Shown here piece after piece: positions 1 to 9,760 of a stretch of DNA of 64,000 nucleotides. The translations under genes were made by a program, and so were the position numbers. How positions within the stretch are numbered: the first letter of the stretch is position 1; every line of letters starts with the position of its first letter. This DNA is from Chryseobacterium sp. CH21. Lineage in GTDB: Bacteria > Bacteroidota > Bacteroidia > Flavobacteriales > Weeksellaceae. Where the stretch lies: contig NZ_QICI01000071.1 of the NCBI RefSeq assembly GCF_004119445.1, positions 26,701 through 90,700 of the forward strand, read 5' to 3'. The notes beneath the pieces were generated by a model. It was given only the letters and a program-made list of their open reading frames with translations, had not been told where the DNA came from and made no database searches.

Positions 1-1397
1 GAAGATTTTTTCTCTCATGAAAAACCCGATAATCCCAATAATAGCAATGCTGATTACTCCTCCTGTAATTCCTGTGAAATATTTTGCCAAAGCAAATACG
101 CCCATAGGAAGAAGCATTTTGGGAATCAATAAAAGCATCGAGATCATATTAAAACTTCCTTTCTGTCCCAGCCTTTTTTCCTTTGAATTCAGATCAATCT
201 GAGTTTTGTTGAAGGCTCCTGACCACAATGTAAATTGAGAATTCACCCCGATATTATATAATCCTGCTGCAAAAAAAGTGACATAAACTTCCCATCCAAA
301 ATAAGCATAGCAAAGCGCTACAATGATAGAAACACCTGTAACAATATTCATCAGCCACCATTTTGCTTTCAAATATTCTTTATAAGGAACATTCAAAGTC
401 ATCATTAAAGGATAGTATGAACTATCAAAAGCGGGTACCCTTGTCCAAAAAGAAACTGAAAACCTCCTGTTACAAACAATCCCATAAACATCATCATCGC
501 CGGAGTTTTGTAGAGTGAAGAGGTAAACATCAGCAACCCGTAGAAAAGAAACATAAAACTACCCAGCAAAACGCCTTTGGTTACTTTATTACGTTTCAGC
601 ATTTTAATATCATTATTGATAAATGTCCCTATAGCACCGTATTTATTCAGGAAGGCAATATTTTCTGTTTTCCCGACAGTTTTCTTGGCTTCAAGCCCCT
701 GATCCAGATAAAATTCTTTACGCAGATAACGGAAGCAAATCCACCACAATATCACAAACAAAGCAACAGGAATGAATGCAAAGTAAGGTTTTTCATAAAA
801 GCTGAAGAAAACTGATTCTGAATAAGACAGAACCGGAATGATTTTATAATACCCCAAACTTCCAATAATCACAAAGCAGACGCCTATGATAGTGGCTAAA
901 GTCTCTTTTCCGTTGAAGAAAATATTGATAAAATTATTCAGATAGAGCAATGCAATCACTCCAATAAGCCAAACGAATGTTCCTATGATGCTATATCCAT
1001 TGAACAGGGCAATCAGAGAGAATGTAATAAAGAATAAGGAAGTCAGCCAGCTGAATGCAGAAAGAAAAGTTTTGGCCAGCATATAATTGACCAATGTATT
1101 CTTTCTGATGTTCATGGTGAGAAATGGCTTAATATTCTGTGTAGGAATTTCCTGCCAGAGATATTTAATCATCAGATCTATAATCCAGGCAACAATCATG
1201 AATTTTGAAACTACCTTTAAAGGATTCTGATGCATTTCTTCCTGTACGTAGAAGAAAGCAATAAAAGCTCCGCCCACGAGACATCCAACGAAATAAAGAA
1301 TCCCTATAAACCTGAGTATTTTCATGGTGAGATTGATCCCTAAAGATGTACCACGAAAGAAGCTTTTGATTTCAAGCCTAAGGAACTTTAGAAACAT
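1..1397 (-). CDS. DUF5687-like multi-span membrane protein, frameshifted, 3' end outside window
   Basis: This is an integral membrane protein of unknown role with many hydrophobic segments. It resembles the DUF5687 family, often annotated in Bacteroidota as an ABC-2-like permease partner. The frame from 1397 reads 330 residues to a stop at 405, but the homologous sequence continues in another frame from about position 438 down to base 1 (VPAFDSSYYPLMMTLNVPYKEY-type sequence, then further membrane segments). One base is missing in the stretch around 436-442, next to a short G/C run. Joined, the protein exceeds 460 residues and its end lies left of the window. The family assignment is from memory of sequence style. 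The frame continuity is seen directly. Confidence 0.6.
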
Positions 1398-1472
1398 ATG
1401 TTAGTTTTTATACATTAGTAAATATAATGTATAATATGTTACAAGTTTTTAAATAAAAATGTAGTTTAATTG

Positions 1473-3122
1473 TTATCCTATAAGCTCTTTTGCCTGTGCT
1501 AAGGCGGCTTCGGTAATTTTACTTCCGGAAAGCAGCTGGGCAATTTCGTTCAGTTTTTCTTCGTTACTCAAAGGAATGATAGTAGATTGTGTTCTTCCGG
1601 AAATATCCTGCTTTACTACTTTATAGTTATCATTTCCTTTTGCAGCTACCTGTGCCAGATGGGAAATAACGATCAATTGCATGTCTTCCGACATTTCTCT
1701 CATCAGGTTTCCTATTTCTTCAGCTACTTTTCCTGAAACTCCGGTATCAATTTCGTCCAGAATCAGGGTTGGAAGTTCATCGCTTTCTGCAATAATTTTC
1801 TTTACAGCAAGCATTACTCTTGATCTTTCTCCTCCGGAAATAGCAGTCTGAATCGGTTTCAAAGGAAAGCCGGAATTCGCTTGAAACAACAACTGGATAT
1901 TTTCTTTACCAAACTGGTTGAATTCCTCAGCATCCTGCAACTCGATATCTACTTTTGCTTTTTCCAGTCCTAATTTTTTAAGAAGACTTTCTGCTTTTTT
2001 GATGAAAACAGCAATGTTTTTGTGTCTGTTTTTGGAAAGCCTTGCAGCAAGAGTTTGAAGTGTTTTTTCTTTTTGAGAAATATTTTCTTCTGTTTCTTCA
2101 ATCTGTACTTCCAGATCTGAAGCTCCCTTCTGATCTCCTGCCAGTTGATTTCTGATCTCAATCAGTTCATTAAGATCTGAAACGTTATGCTTAAGAAATA
2201 AGGCGTTAATTTTATTATTAAGATCGGTAAGATAAACCAGATTTTCCGGGTTGATTTCAACTCTTTCTGCTTCATGTTCCAGCTCGGAAATGATATCTTT
2301 AAGCTCTACAAAAGAGGTCTCCAACCTTTCATCAAGTTCGGCAAAACTAGTAGATACTTCAGAAATCTTTGAAAGCTTGTTGGTTGCTTCATGAAAGAAA
2401 GATAATATTCCTATTTCTTCCTGATGGAATCTGGATAGGATTTGCCCAACATTTTCAGAGATCATTCCTGCATTTTCCTGAATAGAAAGTTGGTTCTGAA
2501 TATCTTCATAGTCTACATCATCCAGCTTGAGTTCTTCCAGTTCATTAAGCAAAAATTCTTTGTAAACGCTTTCTTTATTAGATTCTGAAAGTTGGGTTTT
2601 GAGTTTTTTCAACAATAATTTAAGATTCTGAAAGTCAGAAAACTCCTGCTGATACTCTTCGATGATCTTTTTATTTTCAGAAAGTCCGTCTATAATTTTA
2701 AACTGATATTCTGAGGTAAAAAGATTGGATGTTTCAAACTGGGAATGAATATCAATTAATTGTGAGGAAAGCTCCTTAAGAATATCCAGCGTTACCGGTA
2801 CATCATTAATGAAGGCACGGGATTTTCCTGATGGAAGGATTTCTCTTCTGATAATGGTCTGATGCTCATAGTCCAGATCATTTTCGATAAAGAATTTTTT
2901 AAACTGATTATTAAGTGAAAACTCGGTTTCCACTACACTTTTCTCATCCGTTTTGGCAATAGATTTTACATCTGCTCTTTCCCCTAAAATAAGACGAAGA
3001 GCACCCAAGACAATAGATTTACCTGCCCCTGTTTCACCGGTAATCACCTGTAAACCATTTTTTAATGATACATCAAGGGTATCAATCAGGGCAAAGTTTT
3101 TAATGTAAATTCTAGAAAGCAT
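1473..3122 (-). CDS. recN: DNA repair protein RecN
   Basis: RecN is an SMC-like ATPase that acts in recombinational repair of double-strand breaks. The 549-residue product is the usual length. It opens with an N-terminal ATPase half carrying the Walker A motif GETGAGKS near residues 29-36, has a long central coiled-coil region rich in Glu, Lys and Leu, and ends with the signature ISGGERSRV followed by LILDEIDTGVSG (Walker B) and a VISHLAQVAA motif. It lies upstream of nothing else on its strand and follows the DUF4835 and coaBC genes, a gene order common in Flavobacteriia. No defect was seen. Confidence 0.95.
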   Translation of the reverse strand: MLSRIYIKNFALIDTLDVSLKNGLQVITGETGAGKSIVLGALRLILGERADVKSIAKTDEKSVVETEFSLNNQFKKFFIENDLDYEHQTIIRREILPSGKSRAFINDVPVTLDILKELSSQLIDIHSQFETSNLFTSEYQFKIIDGLSENKKIIEEYQQEFSDFQNLKLLLKKLKTQLSESNKESVYKEFLLNELEELKLDDVDYEDIQNQLSIQENAGMISENVGQILSRFHQEEIGILSFFHEATNKLSKISEVSTSFAELDERLETSFVELKDIISELEHEAERVEINPENLVYLTDLNNKINALFLKHNVSDLNELIEIRNQLAGDQKGASDLEVQIEETEENISQKEKTLQTLAARLSKNRHKNIAVFIKKAESLLKKLGLEKAKVDIELQDAEEFNQFGKENIQLLFQANSGFPLKPIQTAISGGERSRVMLAVKKIIAESDELPTLILDEIDTGVSGKVAEEIGNLMREMSEDMQLIVISHLAQVAAKGNDNYKVVKQDISGRTQSTIIPLSNEEKLNEIAQLLSGSKITEAALAQAKELIG

Positions 3123-3238
3123 TGATAATCCGGGTTATGATCCAATTTGAATTTGAACTGTAAAAATAAGTTTTTTTTTATTGAAGTAAGAAAATGTTTT
3201 TTGAATACTTTTTAATGCTCAAACTTATTCACAGATTT

Positions 3239-4141
3239 TTATACTTTCCACTTATTCCACTTATTATCAATGTTTTTCGGCGAAAGAATGATCATTGTCT
3301 GTTTAAGATCATTAAGAATCAACCCCCCATTATTTCCGGAATTGAAAATATTGAAGATTTCATCACTTTTGGTATCCATAAACAGGTTAAAGAAAAATGC
3401 CTGCTGAAAACTGTTTTCGTACATTTTCAATTGCATCAGGGCGTCAAAAATTACTTTTTCCCGGCAGTCTGATCCTGGTTGAAAAGATTATCCAATCCTG
3501 CTCTGTGGTAAGTATAATGGTAGAACGTAACTGATTCCAGTTGGGGTTCATGATTTCGTTAATCAAAATAGAGCGGCTTCTCGGTTCATTAATGGTATTC
3601 CAGCCTTCGTAGTTTCTGTTTTGGGAGTTTTGTGCTATCTGCTGTGCTTTTGCAAACCATTGTGAACCGCCCATAGACTGAAAGCTATCTCCGTCTAATC
3701 CTAAAATAACATAAATATAAAAGCTGACTACATCTGTTAAATTTTTACCTGAAAACTGTCTTTCATTGAATATAAGACTTTCATTTTCAACATATTCAAA
3801 GGCAAATCTCTGATCCTGAAGATTCAGTAAAGGGGATTCGTACGTTGTATTATAAACGGGGCGCATTGCCTGAACAACAATAGATCCTTTGAATTTATTA
3901 CCATCCCTTTCTCCAATAACAACAGAAAATCCGCATTTTATTTTTTCAAAATTCTGAAGCTTCTTCCCTGTCCAGCTAGTATTGTTGATAAAGTCTCTGA
4001 GACTCTTTTCCAATGCTTTATATGCCTGCTGGTTACTTCCACCAAGTTGCTGGGCATTTACCTGAACTGTTGCCAGCAATTCCTGAGAAAAGCTTTGGGT
4101 ATATATAAAAAGCAGAAAAAATAAACTTATAATTTTTTCAT
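3239..4141 (-). CDS. DUF4835 family secreted protein (three apparent frameshifts)
   Basis: This is a Bacteroidota-specific secreted protein of unknown function, normally about 300 residues. The longest open piece (3444-4079) lacks both ends. Upstream, the start at 4141 with a signal peptide (MKK, hydrophobic stretch, TQSFSQ) comes into frame if the A run at 4133-4138 has one more base. Near 3516-3517 one more base restores a YTYHRAGLDNLF segment, and near 3455-3459 one more A restores KVIFDALMQL, which runs to the stop at 3239. The corrected product is 301 residues. The gene sits between coaBC and recN, as in many relatives. Three independent losses within homopolymers argue for sequence error rather than decay. 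Confidence 0.8.
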
Positions 4142-4178
4142 TGTCTACTAAAAAATTGAGAACGGAAATTTATTAAAA

Positions 4179-5384
4179 TTATTTTAAAAGTTGAGACTCA
4201 ACAAAATTAAGAATATCTTTTGCTACATCGTCTTTAGATTTCAGATTGAATTCTTTCTTTTCCGTTTTGGTAAATATCTTGATTTTATTGGTATCATTCT
4301 TAAAACCAGCGCCTTCATCACGAAGAGAGTTTAACACAATCATATCCAGGTTTTTCTTTTCCAGCTTTCCTTTTGCATTTTCTTCTTCGTTCTGGGTTTC
4401 CAGAGCAAATCCTACTAAAAACTGGTGCGTTTTCTTTTCGCCCATGGTTTTAAGAATATCTGGGTTCTTTACCAGTTCTATCGTCAGGTTTTCATCATTC
4501 TTTTTGATTTTCTCCTTTGCCACTTCTTTGGGAGCATAATCAGCCACTGCTGCACTGGCAATTCCAATGTCTATTTTATCATAGAACTCAAATACTTTTG
4601 CCAGCATCTCTTTCGCTGAAGTTACTTTATGAAGCTCCACATTCGGATCATTGATCGTTTGAACACTTGGCCCTGAAATCAGAATTACTTTTGCTCCTCT
4701 TTTGGAAGCTTCTTCTGCCAGAGAAAAGCCCATTTTACCTGATGAATGGTTTCCGATAAACCTTACCGGATCAATAGCTTCGTAGGTAGGTCCAGCAGTA
4801 ATCAATACTGTTTTTCCATCAAGGCTTTTGGTTTGATTGCTATTAAAAAAATAATTTTCAACGGTATGAAAAATAGTTGCCGGCTCTGCCATTCTTCCCT
4901 GCCCTATGAGACCACTTGCAAGTTCTCCATTTTCAGCAGGAATAATAATATGTCCAAAGCTTTCAGCAAGTTCCAGATTCTTCTTTGTAGAAGGGTGTGC
5001 GTACATGTCAAGATCCATTGCAGGAGCAATGAATACCGGACATTTTGCAGACATATACGTTGCTATAACCAGATTATCACACATCCCGTGGATCATTTTA
5101 GACAATGTATTGGCAGTGCAGGGAGCTACGATCATAACATCTGCCCAAAGTGCCATTTCCACATGGCTGTTCCATGTTCCGTTATCATTGTAAAATTCCG
5201 AATACACTGGTTTTTTGGATAGTGTAGAAAGGCTTAGTTTCGTCACAAAATGTTCTGCATCAGGAGTCATAATGACTTGTACATCGGCTCCTTTCTTCAC
5301 AAAATCTCTTATCAGAAAGTGAATTTTGTAGGCTGCAATTCCTCCAGAGACAGCGATAAGTATCTTTTTACCGGAAACACTCAT
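4179..5384 (-). CDS. coaBC: Bifunctional phosphopantothenoylcysteine decarboxylase / phosphopantothenate-cysteine ligase
   Basis: This is the coenzyme A biosynthesis enzyme. The N-terminal CoaC flavoprotein domain decarboxylates 4'-phosphopantothenoylcysteine and the C-terminal CoaB domain makes it from phosphopantothenate and cysteine. The 401 residues show the CoaC start (ISGGIAAYK-like ILIAVSGGIAAYK near residue 8), the PAMDLDMY substrate-clamp region near 140, and the CoaB signatures VLITAGPTYEAIDPVRFIGN and the KxKK-type segment KEKIKKND. The length is normal. A hairpin at 5452-5486 lies between it and rpoZ, so it may have its own promoter. Confidence 0.95.
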   Translation of the reverse strand: MSVSGKKILIAVSGGIAAYKIHFLIRDFVKKGADVQVIMTPDAEHFVTKLSLSTLSKKPVYSEFYNDNGTWNSHVEMALWADVMIVAPCTANTLSKMIHGMCDNLVIATYMSAKCPVFIAPAMDLDMYAHPSTKKNLELAESFGHIIIPAENGELASGLIGQGRMAEPATIFHTVENYFFNSNQTKSLDGKTVLITAGPTYEAIDPVRFIGNHSSGKMGFSLAEEASKRGAKVILISGPSVQTINDPNVELHKVTSAKEMLAKVFEFYDKIDIGIASAAVADYAPKEVAKEKIKKNDENLTIELVKNPDILKTMGEKKTHQFLVGFALETQNEEENAKGKLEKKNLDMIVLNSLRDEGAGFKNDTNKIKIFTKTEKKEFNLKSKDDVAKDILNFVESQLLK

Positions 5385-5451
5385 TTAGTTCTAATTTTTT
5401 GAATTACTAAAATACTTATTTTTTCCCACACAATCAGGCTTTAAAACAACA

Positions 5452-5490
5452 AAGGTCATAAAAGAAAAGATTTCCTTTATGACCTTCATT
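5452..5490 (-). terminator. Hairpin between rpoZ and coaBC
   Basis: An 11-bp inverted repeat (AAGGTCATAAA / TTTATGACCTT at 5452-5462 and 5476-5486) lies after the rpoZ stop on the minus strand and is followed there by a T-rich stretch. It probably ends or weakens the bamD-rpoZ transcript ahead of coaBC. Confidence 0.6.
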
Positions 5491-5508
5491 TATAAAAACA
5501 CAGAAGAT

Positions 5509-5831
5509 TTATTTTCTTTCTTCTGTTTTTCTGAAATAAACATCTTCGTTTAACCATTCTTCAATAGCAATTGAAGTTGGCTTTGGAAGCTTTTCGTAAT
5601 GTTTAGAGATCTCAATTTGTTCTCTGTTTCGAAAACCTCTTCTAATGTAGAATTGTGAACGGCAAATTCATCCAATTTGTTGTGAAGTTCCGTACGGATC
5701 TCCGCATTGATCTGCTCTGCTCTCTTTCCCATGATAACAATAGCTTCATAGATTGAACCTACTTTATCTTCAATCTTATCTTTATCGTAAGTAATTGTAT
5801 TTACTTCTGCTTTTGTATCTTTTACACTCAT
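5509..5831 (-). CDS. rpoZ: RNA polymerase omega subunit (apparent frameshift)
   Basis: This is the small omega subunit of RNA polymerase, Bacteroidota type, which helps assemble the beta' subunit. The frame from 5831 gives MSVKDTKAEVNTITYDKDKI and a recognisable helical core (GSIYEAIVIMGKRAEQIN), then goes out of frame after FE near 5627-5629. Adding one base to the AAA run there restores an ordinary C-terminus (EISKHYEKLPKPTSIAIEEW... ending TEERK) with the stop at 5509, 107 residues in total. As read, the protein ends in unrelated sequence at 5550. Its neighbours coaBC and bamD support the identity. A lasting break in this gene is unlikely, so a base-calling error is favoured. Confidence 0.85.
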
Positions 5832-5873
5832 TTTGAGAAAATTATTTTTATTTTAAGATGGCAAATTTACGAA

Positions 5874-6869
5874 TTATCTTTGAATTTTGAAAGTCGCTGC
5901 CGGAGGGGGGGTCTTAAGTGCTGCACTGTCCCTCTGTAACTGCATTGCTTTCTTTTCATTGCTGATCTGATCTTTAATTTGCTGTTCAGTTTTATCTTTA
6001 GCAGCCAATTTCTCAGCCTCTTTTTTCTGTTTTGCAGTTAAAACTGCCATTCTTGCTTCGGTTTGTTTTTTAACAACCACAAAGTTTTGTTTTTCCTTTT
6101 CCAGTTTTTCTCTAAGCTCTGTTGCTGTCTTTGAATATTCTGTATTAGGAAGTTCCTTTTCTACCAGTCTTGTATATGTCAATGCACTTTCAATACGCTC
6201 ATCTTTAAGACTATAAACAGATTTTGTTGCCAGTTCATAACGGGATTTCATGATATAATCATAAATCTTTGAACGAAGTTTTGTACTTGGAAAATCTTCC
6301 AAAACGTTTTCCAAAGCTACATTTGCGGCTTTGTACTCTCCCATTTTGTAATATTGTTTTCCATTTTCAAAAGCTTTAAATTCAAGCTTATAAGACAGTT
6401 CATCAATTAATTGGCTGATATTTTTAGATCTTTCAGAGTTTGGATAATTGTTCAGAAATTCCTGAAGCTCATTAATGGCCAATTCTGTACTGGACTGATC
6501 TAAATTATAATCCATAGATCCTTCATAATAGCACAATGCAGACATATATGCTGCTTCTTCAGCTCTCGGATCTTTCGGAAAACTTACTGCAAAGTTTTTA
6601 AACTGGTGACCTGCCAGCTTATAGCTCTTATCATAATAGTTAGCATAAGCCGTGTTGAAACCTACATTAGGAAAATCATCAGTTCCTGCCACAAGATTCG
6701 CTAGTCTGTCATAAAGAGCCAATGCATTTTTCCACTTTTTCTTAGCGAAATTTTCATTAGCTGCTTTTAAGATAAACTCTTTATCAGCACTCCTCATTGC
6801 TCTTTCCTGCTGGCTTACACAAGATGAAATCACCGCTACAGCGAAAAGACCTAAAATATATTTTTTCAT
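5874..6869 (-). CDS. bamD: Outer membrane assembly lipoprotein BamD
   Basis: BamD is the lipoprotein component of the BAM complex, which inserts beta-barrel proteins into the outer membrane. The 331-residue product has a lipoprotein signal (AVISSC, Cys about residue 17) and five-fold TPR-like helical repeats through residue 240 (for example FAKKKWKNALALYDRL, DPRAEEAAYMSALCYY). A Lys/Glu-rich coiled tail of about 80 residues (KQKKEAEKLAAKDK) is longer than in Proteobacteria but usual in Flavobacteriia. It lies 42 bases upstream of rpoZ and is probably cotranscribed with it. Confidence 0.9.
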   Translation of the reverse strand: MKKYILGLFAVAVISSCVSQQERAMRSADKEFILKAANENFAKKKWKNALALYDRLANLVAGTDDFPNVGFNTAYANYYDKSYKLAGHQFKNFAVSFPKDPRAEEAAYMSALCYYEGSMDYNLDQSSTELAINELQEFLNNYPNSERSKNISQLIDELSYKLEFKAFENGKQYYKMGEYKAANVALENVLEDFPSTKLRSKIYDYIMKSRYELATKSVYSLKDERIESALTYTRLVEKELPNTEYSKTATELREKLEKEKQNFVVVKKQTEARMAVLTAKQKKEAEKLAAKDKTEQQIKDQISNEKKAMQLQRDSAALKTPPPAATFKIQR

Positions 6870-6971
6870 ATAAAAAATTCAACAGTTTTCGGATTATACA
6901 GCCGATTTACTAATTTGCAAAAATATAACTTTTTTATCAATAGATTTTTTTTATGAATATTTAACGTAATT

Positions 6972-7601
6972 TTAGTCTGCAGCGTATCCCAAAATGGCAA
7001 AAACACTTAATAAAAGATTCATTCTTACCTTTTTCTCAGCTTCTTTTGCATAGGTTTCTTCATTTTTGCTCGGAACATAGAGCTCATAAAAATTTTTATT
7101 CCTGATTACAAATAGCGTAGAACCGATAATCATCGTAAGGATATCTTCAGGTTTGGGAGTAAAAGTAAAAACTCCGGAAGCCACTCCTTTTTTGATGACT
7201 TCATCCAGCTTTTTTACGAATAACTGATAGAAATCAAGCAATTCATCTTTCAGATTTTCTGTATGACGAAGCTCCTGGGTAACGAAACCATGGAAATAGT
7301 TATACTTGAACAACTGAGAAACGATATATTTAATCATCTCTCTCATCTGCATTTCCGGTTTCCCATCTTTGATGGTATCCGCAAATTCTGAAAAATTTTC
7401 TCTGGTCTTCAGTACCCTGTACTGATAGAGATAAGACATCATTTTCTCTTTAGAACCGAAGTAATAAGAGATCATGGCGACATTGATATTGGCTTTGGAA
7501 CAAATATCCCTTACAGAGGTTCCCTCATATCCTTTCTTGGCGATGAGCTCTTCTGCAATATCCAATATGTGAATCTGTTTTTCTGTAAATTTTCTTTTCA
7601 T
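6972..7601 (-). CDS. TetR/AcrR family transcriptional regulator
   Basis: This is a DNA-binding repressor-type protein of about 209 residues. The N-terminal helix-turn-helix is clear: ILDIAEELIAKKGYEGTSV, then RDICSKANINVAMISYYFGSKEKM around residues 20-50. It is followed by an all-helical ligand-binding or dimer domain. The start at 7601 (MKRKFTEKQ) is preferred to the upstream ATG at 7610. No target operon is obvious. The divergent TatD-like gene begins only 97 bases away, so the shared intergenic region could hold its operator. The ligand is unknown. Confidence 0.85.
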   Translation of the reverse strand: MKRKFTEKQIHILDIAEELIAKKGYEGTSVRDICSKANINVAMISYYFGSKEKMMSYLYQYRVLKTRENFSEFADTIKDGKPEMQMREMIKYIVSQLFKYNYFHGFVTQELRHTENLKDELLDFYQLFVKKLDEVIKKGVASGVFTFTPKPEDILTMIIGSTLFVIRNKNFYELYVPSKNEETYAKEAEKKVRMNLLLSVFAILGYAAD

Positions 7602-7697
7602 GAAGTGCACTTTGAGTAAAGTTAAGAAATTTTTAACACATTTATAAACGATTGTTTAATAATTTTAAATTAAATCTGAAAAACGCTACTTTTGAAC

Positions 7698-8321
7698 ATG
7701 GAATTTTTTGATTTTCACCATCATAAAAAATATATCAGAAACGGAATTTATAATCTTGCGAAAGAAATTCCGCCTGATTTCCCCTATTCTATAGGAATTC
7801 ATCCGAACGATATTGACATAAACAATCTTGAACAGCAGTTTTCATGGATGAAAAGTATGATGTTTCAAAATTGTTTTGCGATTGGTGAATGTGGTCTGGA
7901 TTCTTTGGTTTCTGTGGATCAGAAAATTCAGGAAGAAGTTTTCTTAAGGCAGATCATGATTGCCAATGAAGTAAAAAAACCTATTATTATTCATTGTGTA
8001 AGAAAATTTTATGAAGTTATTTCTTTCAGGAAAAAATCCGGGCAGCCTATGATTATTCATGGTTTCAACAAAAAAAGACAGATTGCCGAAGATCTTCTGG
8101 CTCATAATTTTTATCTGAGTTTTGGAAAAGCTGTTTTGTATAATTTATCTTTGCAGGATATTTTAAAAAACACTCCATTAGACAAATTCTTTTTAGAAAC
8201 TGACAATGAAGATTTTAACATCGAAGAATTGTATGAAAAAGTTTCAGAAATAAAAGGTATTTCTTTGGAACAGCTTAATGAACAAATTTTAGAAAATTTA
8301 GAGACGATAAAAAATGGATAA
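7698..8321 (+). CDS. TatD family metal-dependent hydrolase
   Basis: This is a small TatD-like hydrolase (TIM-barrel, amidohydrolase superfamily), possibly a DNase. The 207 residues begin with the metal-binding motif FFDFHHHKK and contain YSIGIHPND, AIGECGLDS (catalytic Glu), IIIHCVRKF (metal His), MIIHGF and FFLETDNEDF (metal Asp), which is the normal TatD order. It is shorter than E. coli TatD (about 260), as is common in Flavobacteriia. The ATG at 7698 is chosen over an in-frame TTG six bases upstream. It overlaps tcdA by 8 bases, so the two are translated from one transcript. Confidence 0.85.
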   Translation: MEFFDFHHHKKYIRNGIYNLAKEIPPDFPYSIGIHPNDIDINNLEQQFSWMKSMMFQNCFAIGECGLDSLVSVDQKIQEEVFLRQIMIANEVKKPIIIHCVRKFYEVISFRKKSGQPMIIHGFNKKRQIAEDLLAHNFYLSFGKAVLYNLSLQDILKNTPLDKFFLETDNEDFNIEELYEKVSEIKGISLEQLNEQILENLETIKNG

Positions 8322-9039
8322 GTACTGGTTGGAAAGAACAGAACTTCTGGTAAAAGAAGAAGGTTTGGAAAAATTGAATAAAGCCACTGTTTTAGTTGTT
8401 GGTTTAGGTGGAGTAGGTTCTTTTGCGGCTGAATTTCTGGCCAGAGCCGGAGTAGGAAATATGACGATTGTGGATGGTGATACTGTGGACATTACCAATA
8501 TCAACAGACAGTTACCAGCCTTACGTTCTACTGTTGGAAAACATAAAGTAGAGGTTGTTGCCGAAAGACTTTTAGATATTAATCCTGATCTTAACTTAAC
8601 CAAAATCAATGAGTTTCTAAATCCTGAAAGAATGGATGAAGTGTTGGATTCTGCAAAATTTGATTATGTTTTGGACTGTATCGACAGTGTTACTCCAAAA
8701 CTTTGTCTGATTATTGCTGCCAAAAGAAGAAGGATAAAAATCGTAAGTTCAATGGGAGCCGGCGGAAAGACCGATCCAAGTAAGGTTATGGTAAGAGATA
8801 TCAGCAAAACGGAACATTGCCACCTAGCAAGACAGGTAAGAAAAAGACTGAAAAAGGTAAAAATTGACAAAGGAGTTCGTTGTGTTTTTGCAAATGACAT
8901 TCAGGATGAAGAAAGCTTGAAAATGACTGACGGAACCAATTATAAAAGATCTTTTTACGGAACCATAAGCTATATGCCTGCCATTTTCGGGTTGTATACC
9001 GCTTCTGAAGTAATCAATCATTTATTAAATCAGGATTAA
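8314..9039 (+). CDS. tcdA: tRNA threonylcarbamoyladenosine dehydratase
   Basis: TcdA is an E1-like ThiF-family enzyme. It uses ATP to cyclise t6A to ct6A at position 37 of ANN-decoding tRNAs. The 241 residues show the nucleotide-binding loop VVGLGGVGSFAAEFLARAG near residue 30, the DxDxVxxxNxNRQ motif (VDGDTVDITNINRQ) and the adenylation-domain VLDCIDSVTPK. A Cys-containing segment (TEHCHLARQVRKRLK) matches TcdA/CsdL. The start overlaps the end of the TatD gene. An imperfect inverted repeat follows the stop and may act as terminator. Confidence 0.92.
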   Translation: MDKYWLERTELLVKEEGLEKLNKATVLVVGLGGVGSFAAEFLARAGVGNMTIVDGDTVDITNINRQLPALRSTVGKHKVEVVAERLLDINPDLNLTKINEFLNPERMDEVLDSAKFDYVLDCIDSVTPKLCLIIAAKRRRIKIVSSMGAGGKTDPSKVMVRDISKTEHCHLARQVRKRLKKVKIDKGVRCVFANDIQDEESLKMTDGTNYKRSFYGTISYMPAIFGLYTASEVINHLLNQD

Positions 9040-9045
9040 AATATT

Positions 9046-9109
9046 TTCTCGCGTATTTCACAGATTTTCAAAACGATTTTCGTCTATTAATTTGTGAAAT
9101 CTGTGAGAA
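9046..9109. repeat. Imperfect inverted repeat, CACAGAT family copy 1
   Basis: The arm at 9046-9069 (TTCTCGCGTATTTCACAGAT...) is imperfectly complementary to the arm at 9092-9109 (TTGTGAAATCTGTGAGAA). Related arms occur at 9549-9600 and 27370-27463. It lies between tcdA and rnpA and could fold as a transcript end. Confidence 0.6.
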
Positions 9110-9139
9110 AAAAATAAAAAATATATTTACACTTCGTAA

Positions 9140-9511
9140 ATGACAAATTCCAAATATCCCAGAGCGGATAAGCTCAAAAAAAATACGGAAATCAGTTTGC
9201 TTTTTGATAAAGGCAAATGGAGAACCAGTGGAAATCTGAGAATTATAATTCTGAAAGACAAACCTAACTTTCCTGTAGAATCAGCAAGATTCGGGGTTTC
9301 TGTTTCTAAAAGATATTTTAAAAGAGCTGTACACAGGAATCGTATCAAAAGGTTATTGAGAGAATCTTATCGCTTGAATAAGGATTTATTTAAGCAGGCT
9401 TTTGGAGAGAAAACGATGGCGATGTTGTTTTGGGCTTCTCCTGAGATGCCTCCGAAATTCCAGGATGTGGAAGCTCAGTTTATCAAGCTTTGTGAAGCAC
9501 AGAAAAAGTAA
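9140..9511 (+). CDS. rnpA: Ribonuclease P protein component
   Basis: RnpA is the protein subunit of RNase P, which helps the RNA subunit mature tRNA 5' ends. The 123-residue basic protein carries the family pattern FGVSVSKRYFKRAVHRNRIKRLLRESYR around residues 53-80, including the conserved RNR motif. An ATG at 9140 gives a normal N-terminus. rpmH and dnaA are not adjacent, which is usual in Bacteroidota. A terminator hairpin follows at 9549-9580. Confidence 0.95.
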   Translation: MTNSKYPRADKLKKNTEISLLFDKGKWRTSGNLRIIILKDKPNFPVESARFGVSVSKRYFKRAVHRNRIKRLLRESYRLNKDLFKQAFGEKTMAMLFWASPEMPPKFQDVEAQFIKLCEAQKK

Positions 9512-9548
9512 TCATCTTTTCTAATCTAACAATAGTACAATAATAAAG

Positions 9549-9579
9549 ATCTGTGAGAGTTTTTCTCGCAGATTTTTTA
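9549..9579 (+). terminator. Intrinsic terminator after rnpA
   Basis: The stem ATCTGTGAGA / TCTCGCAGAT (9549-9558 and 9564-9573) with a 5-base loop is followed by a T run. The same sequence words recur in the dispersed CACAGAT-type inverted repeats, and a further arm (TTTCCCACAGATCGCACAGA) follows immediately. Confidence 0.75.
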
Positions 9580-9760
9580 TTTCCCACAGATCGCACAGAC
9601 TTACACTGATAAAATCTTCTTGCTACTCTCCGGCAAATCACGAATAGTAAAGCTCAAAACCTCGTACCCTGCATCCCGTATTTGGAACTCTAAAATCAAC
9701 AACGCCCAAATATCATATAGTTTTTGTAATTTAGAGAAAACATTAAATCTGAAAATTAAT

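Noticed and set aside
4746..5222. 158-codon open frame antisense to coaBC
   Set aside because: Its composition (Cys/His/Arg-rich) is typical of an antisense shadow, and coaBC on the other strand is certain.
5509..5831. True pseudogene status for rpoZ
   Set aside because: The full C-terminus is preserved codon for codon after a single missing base, as in several other genes here. Sequence error is more likely than decay.
9140..9511. Replication origin near rnpA
   Set aside because: rpmH, dnaA and DnaA-box clusters are absent, and rnpA is not linked to the origin in Bacteroidota.
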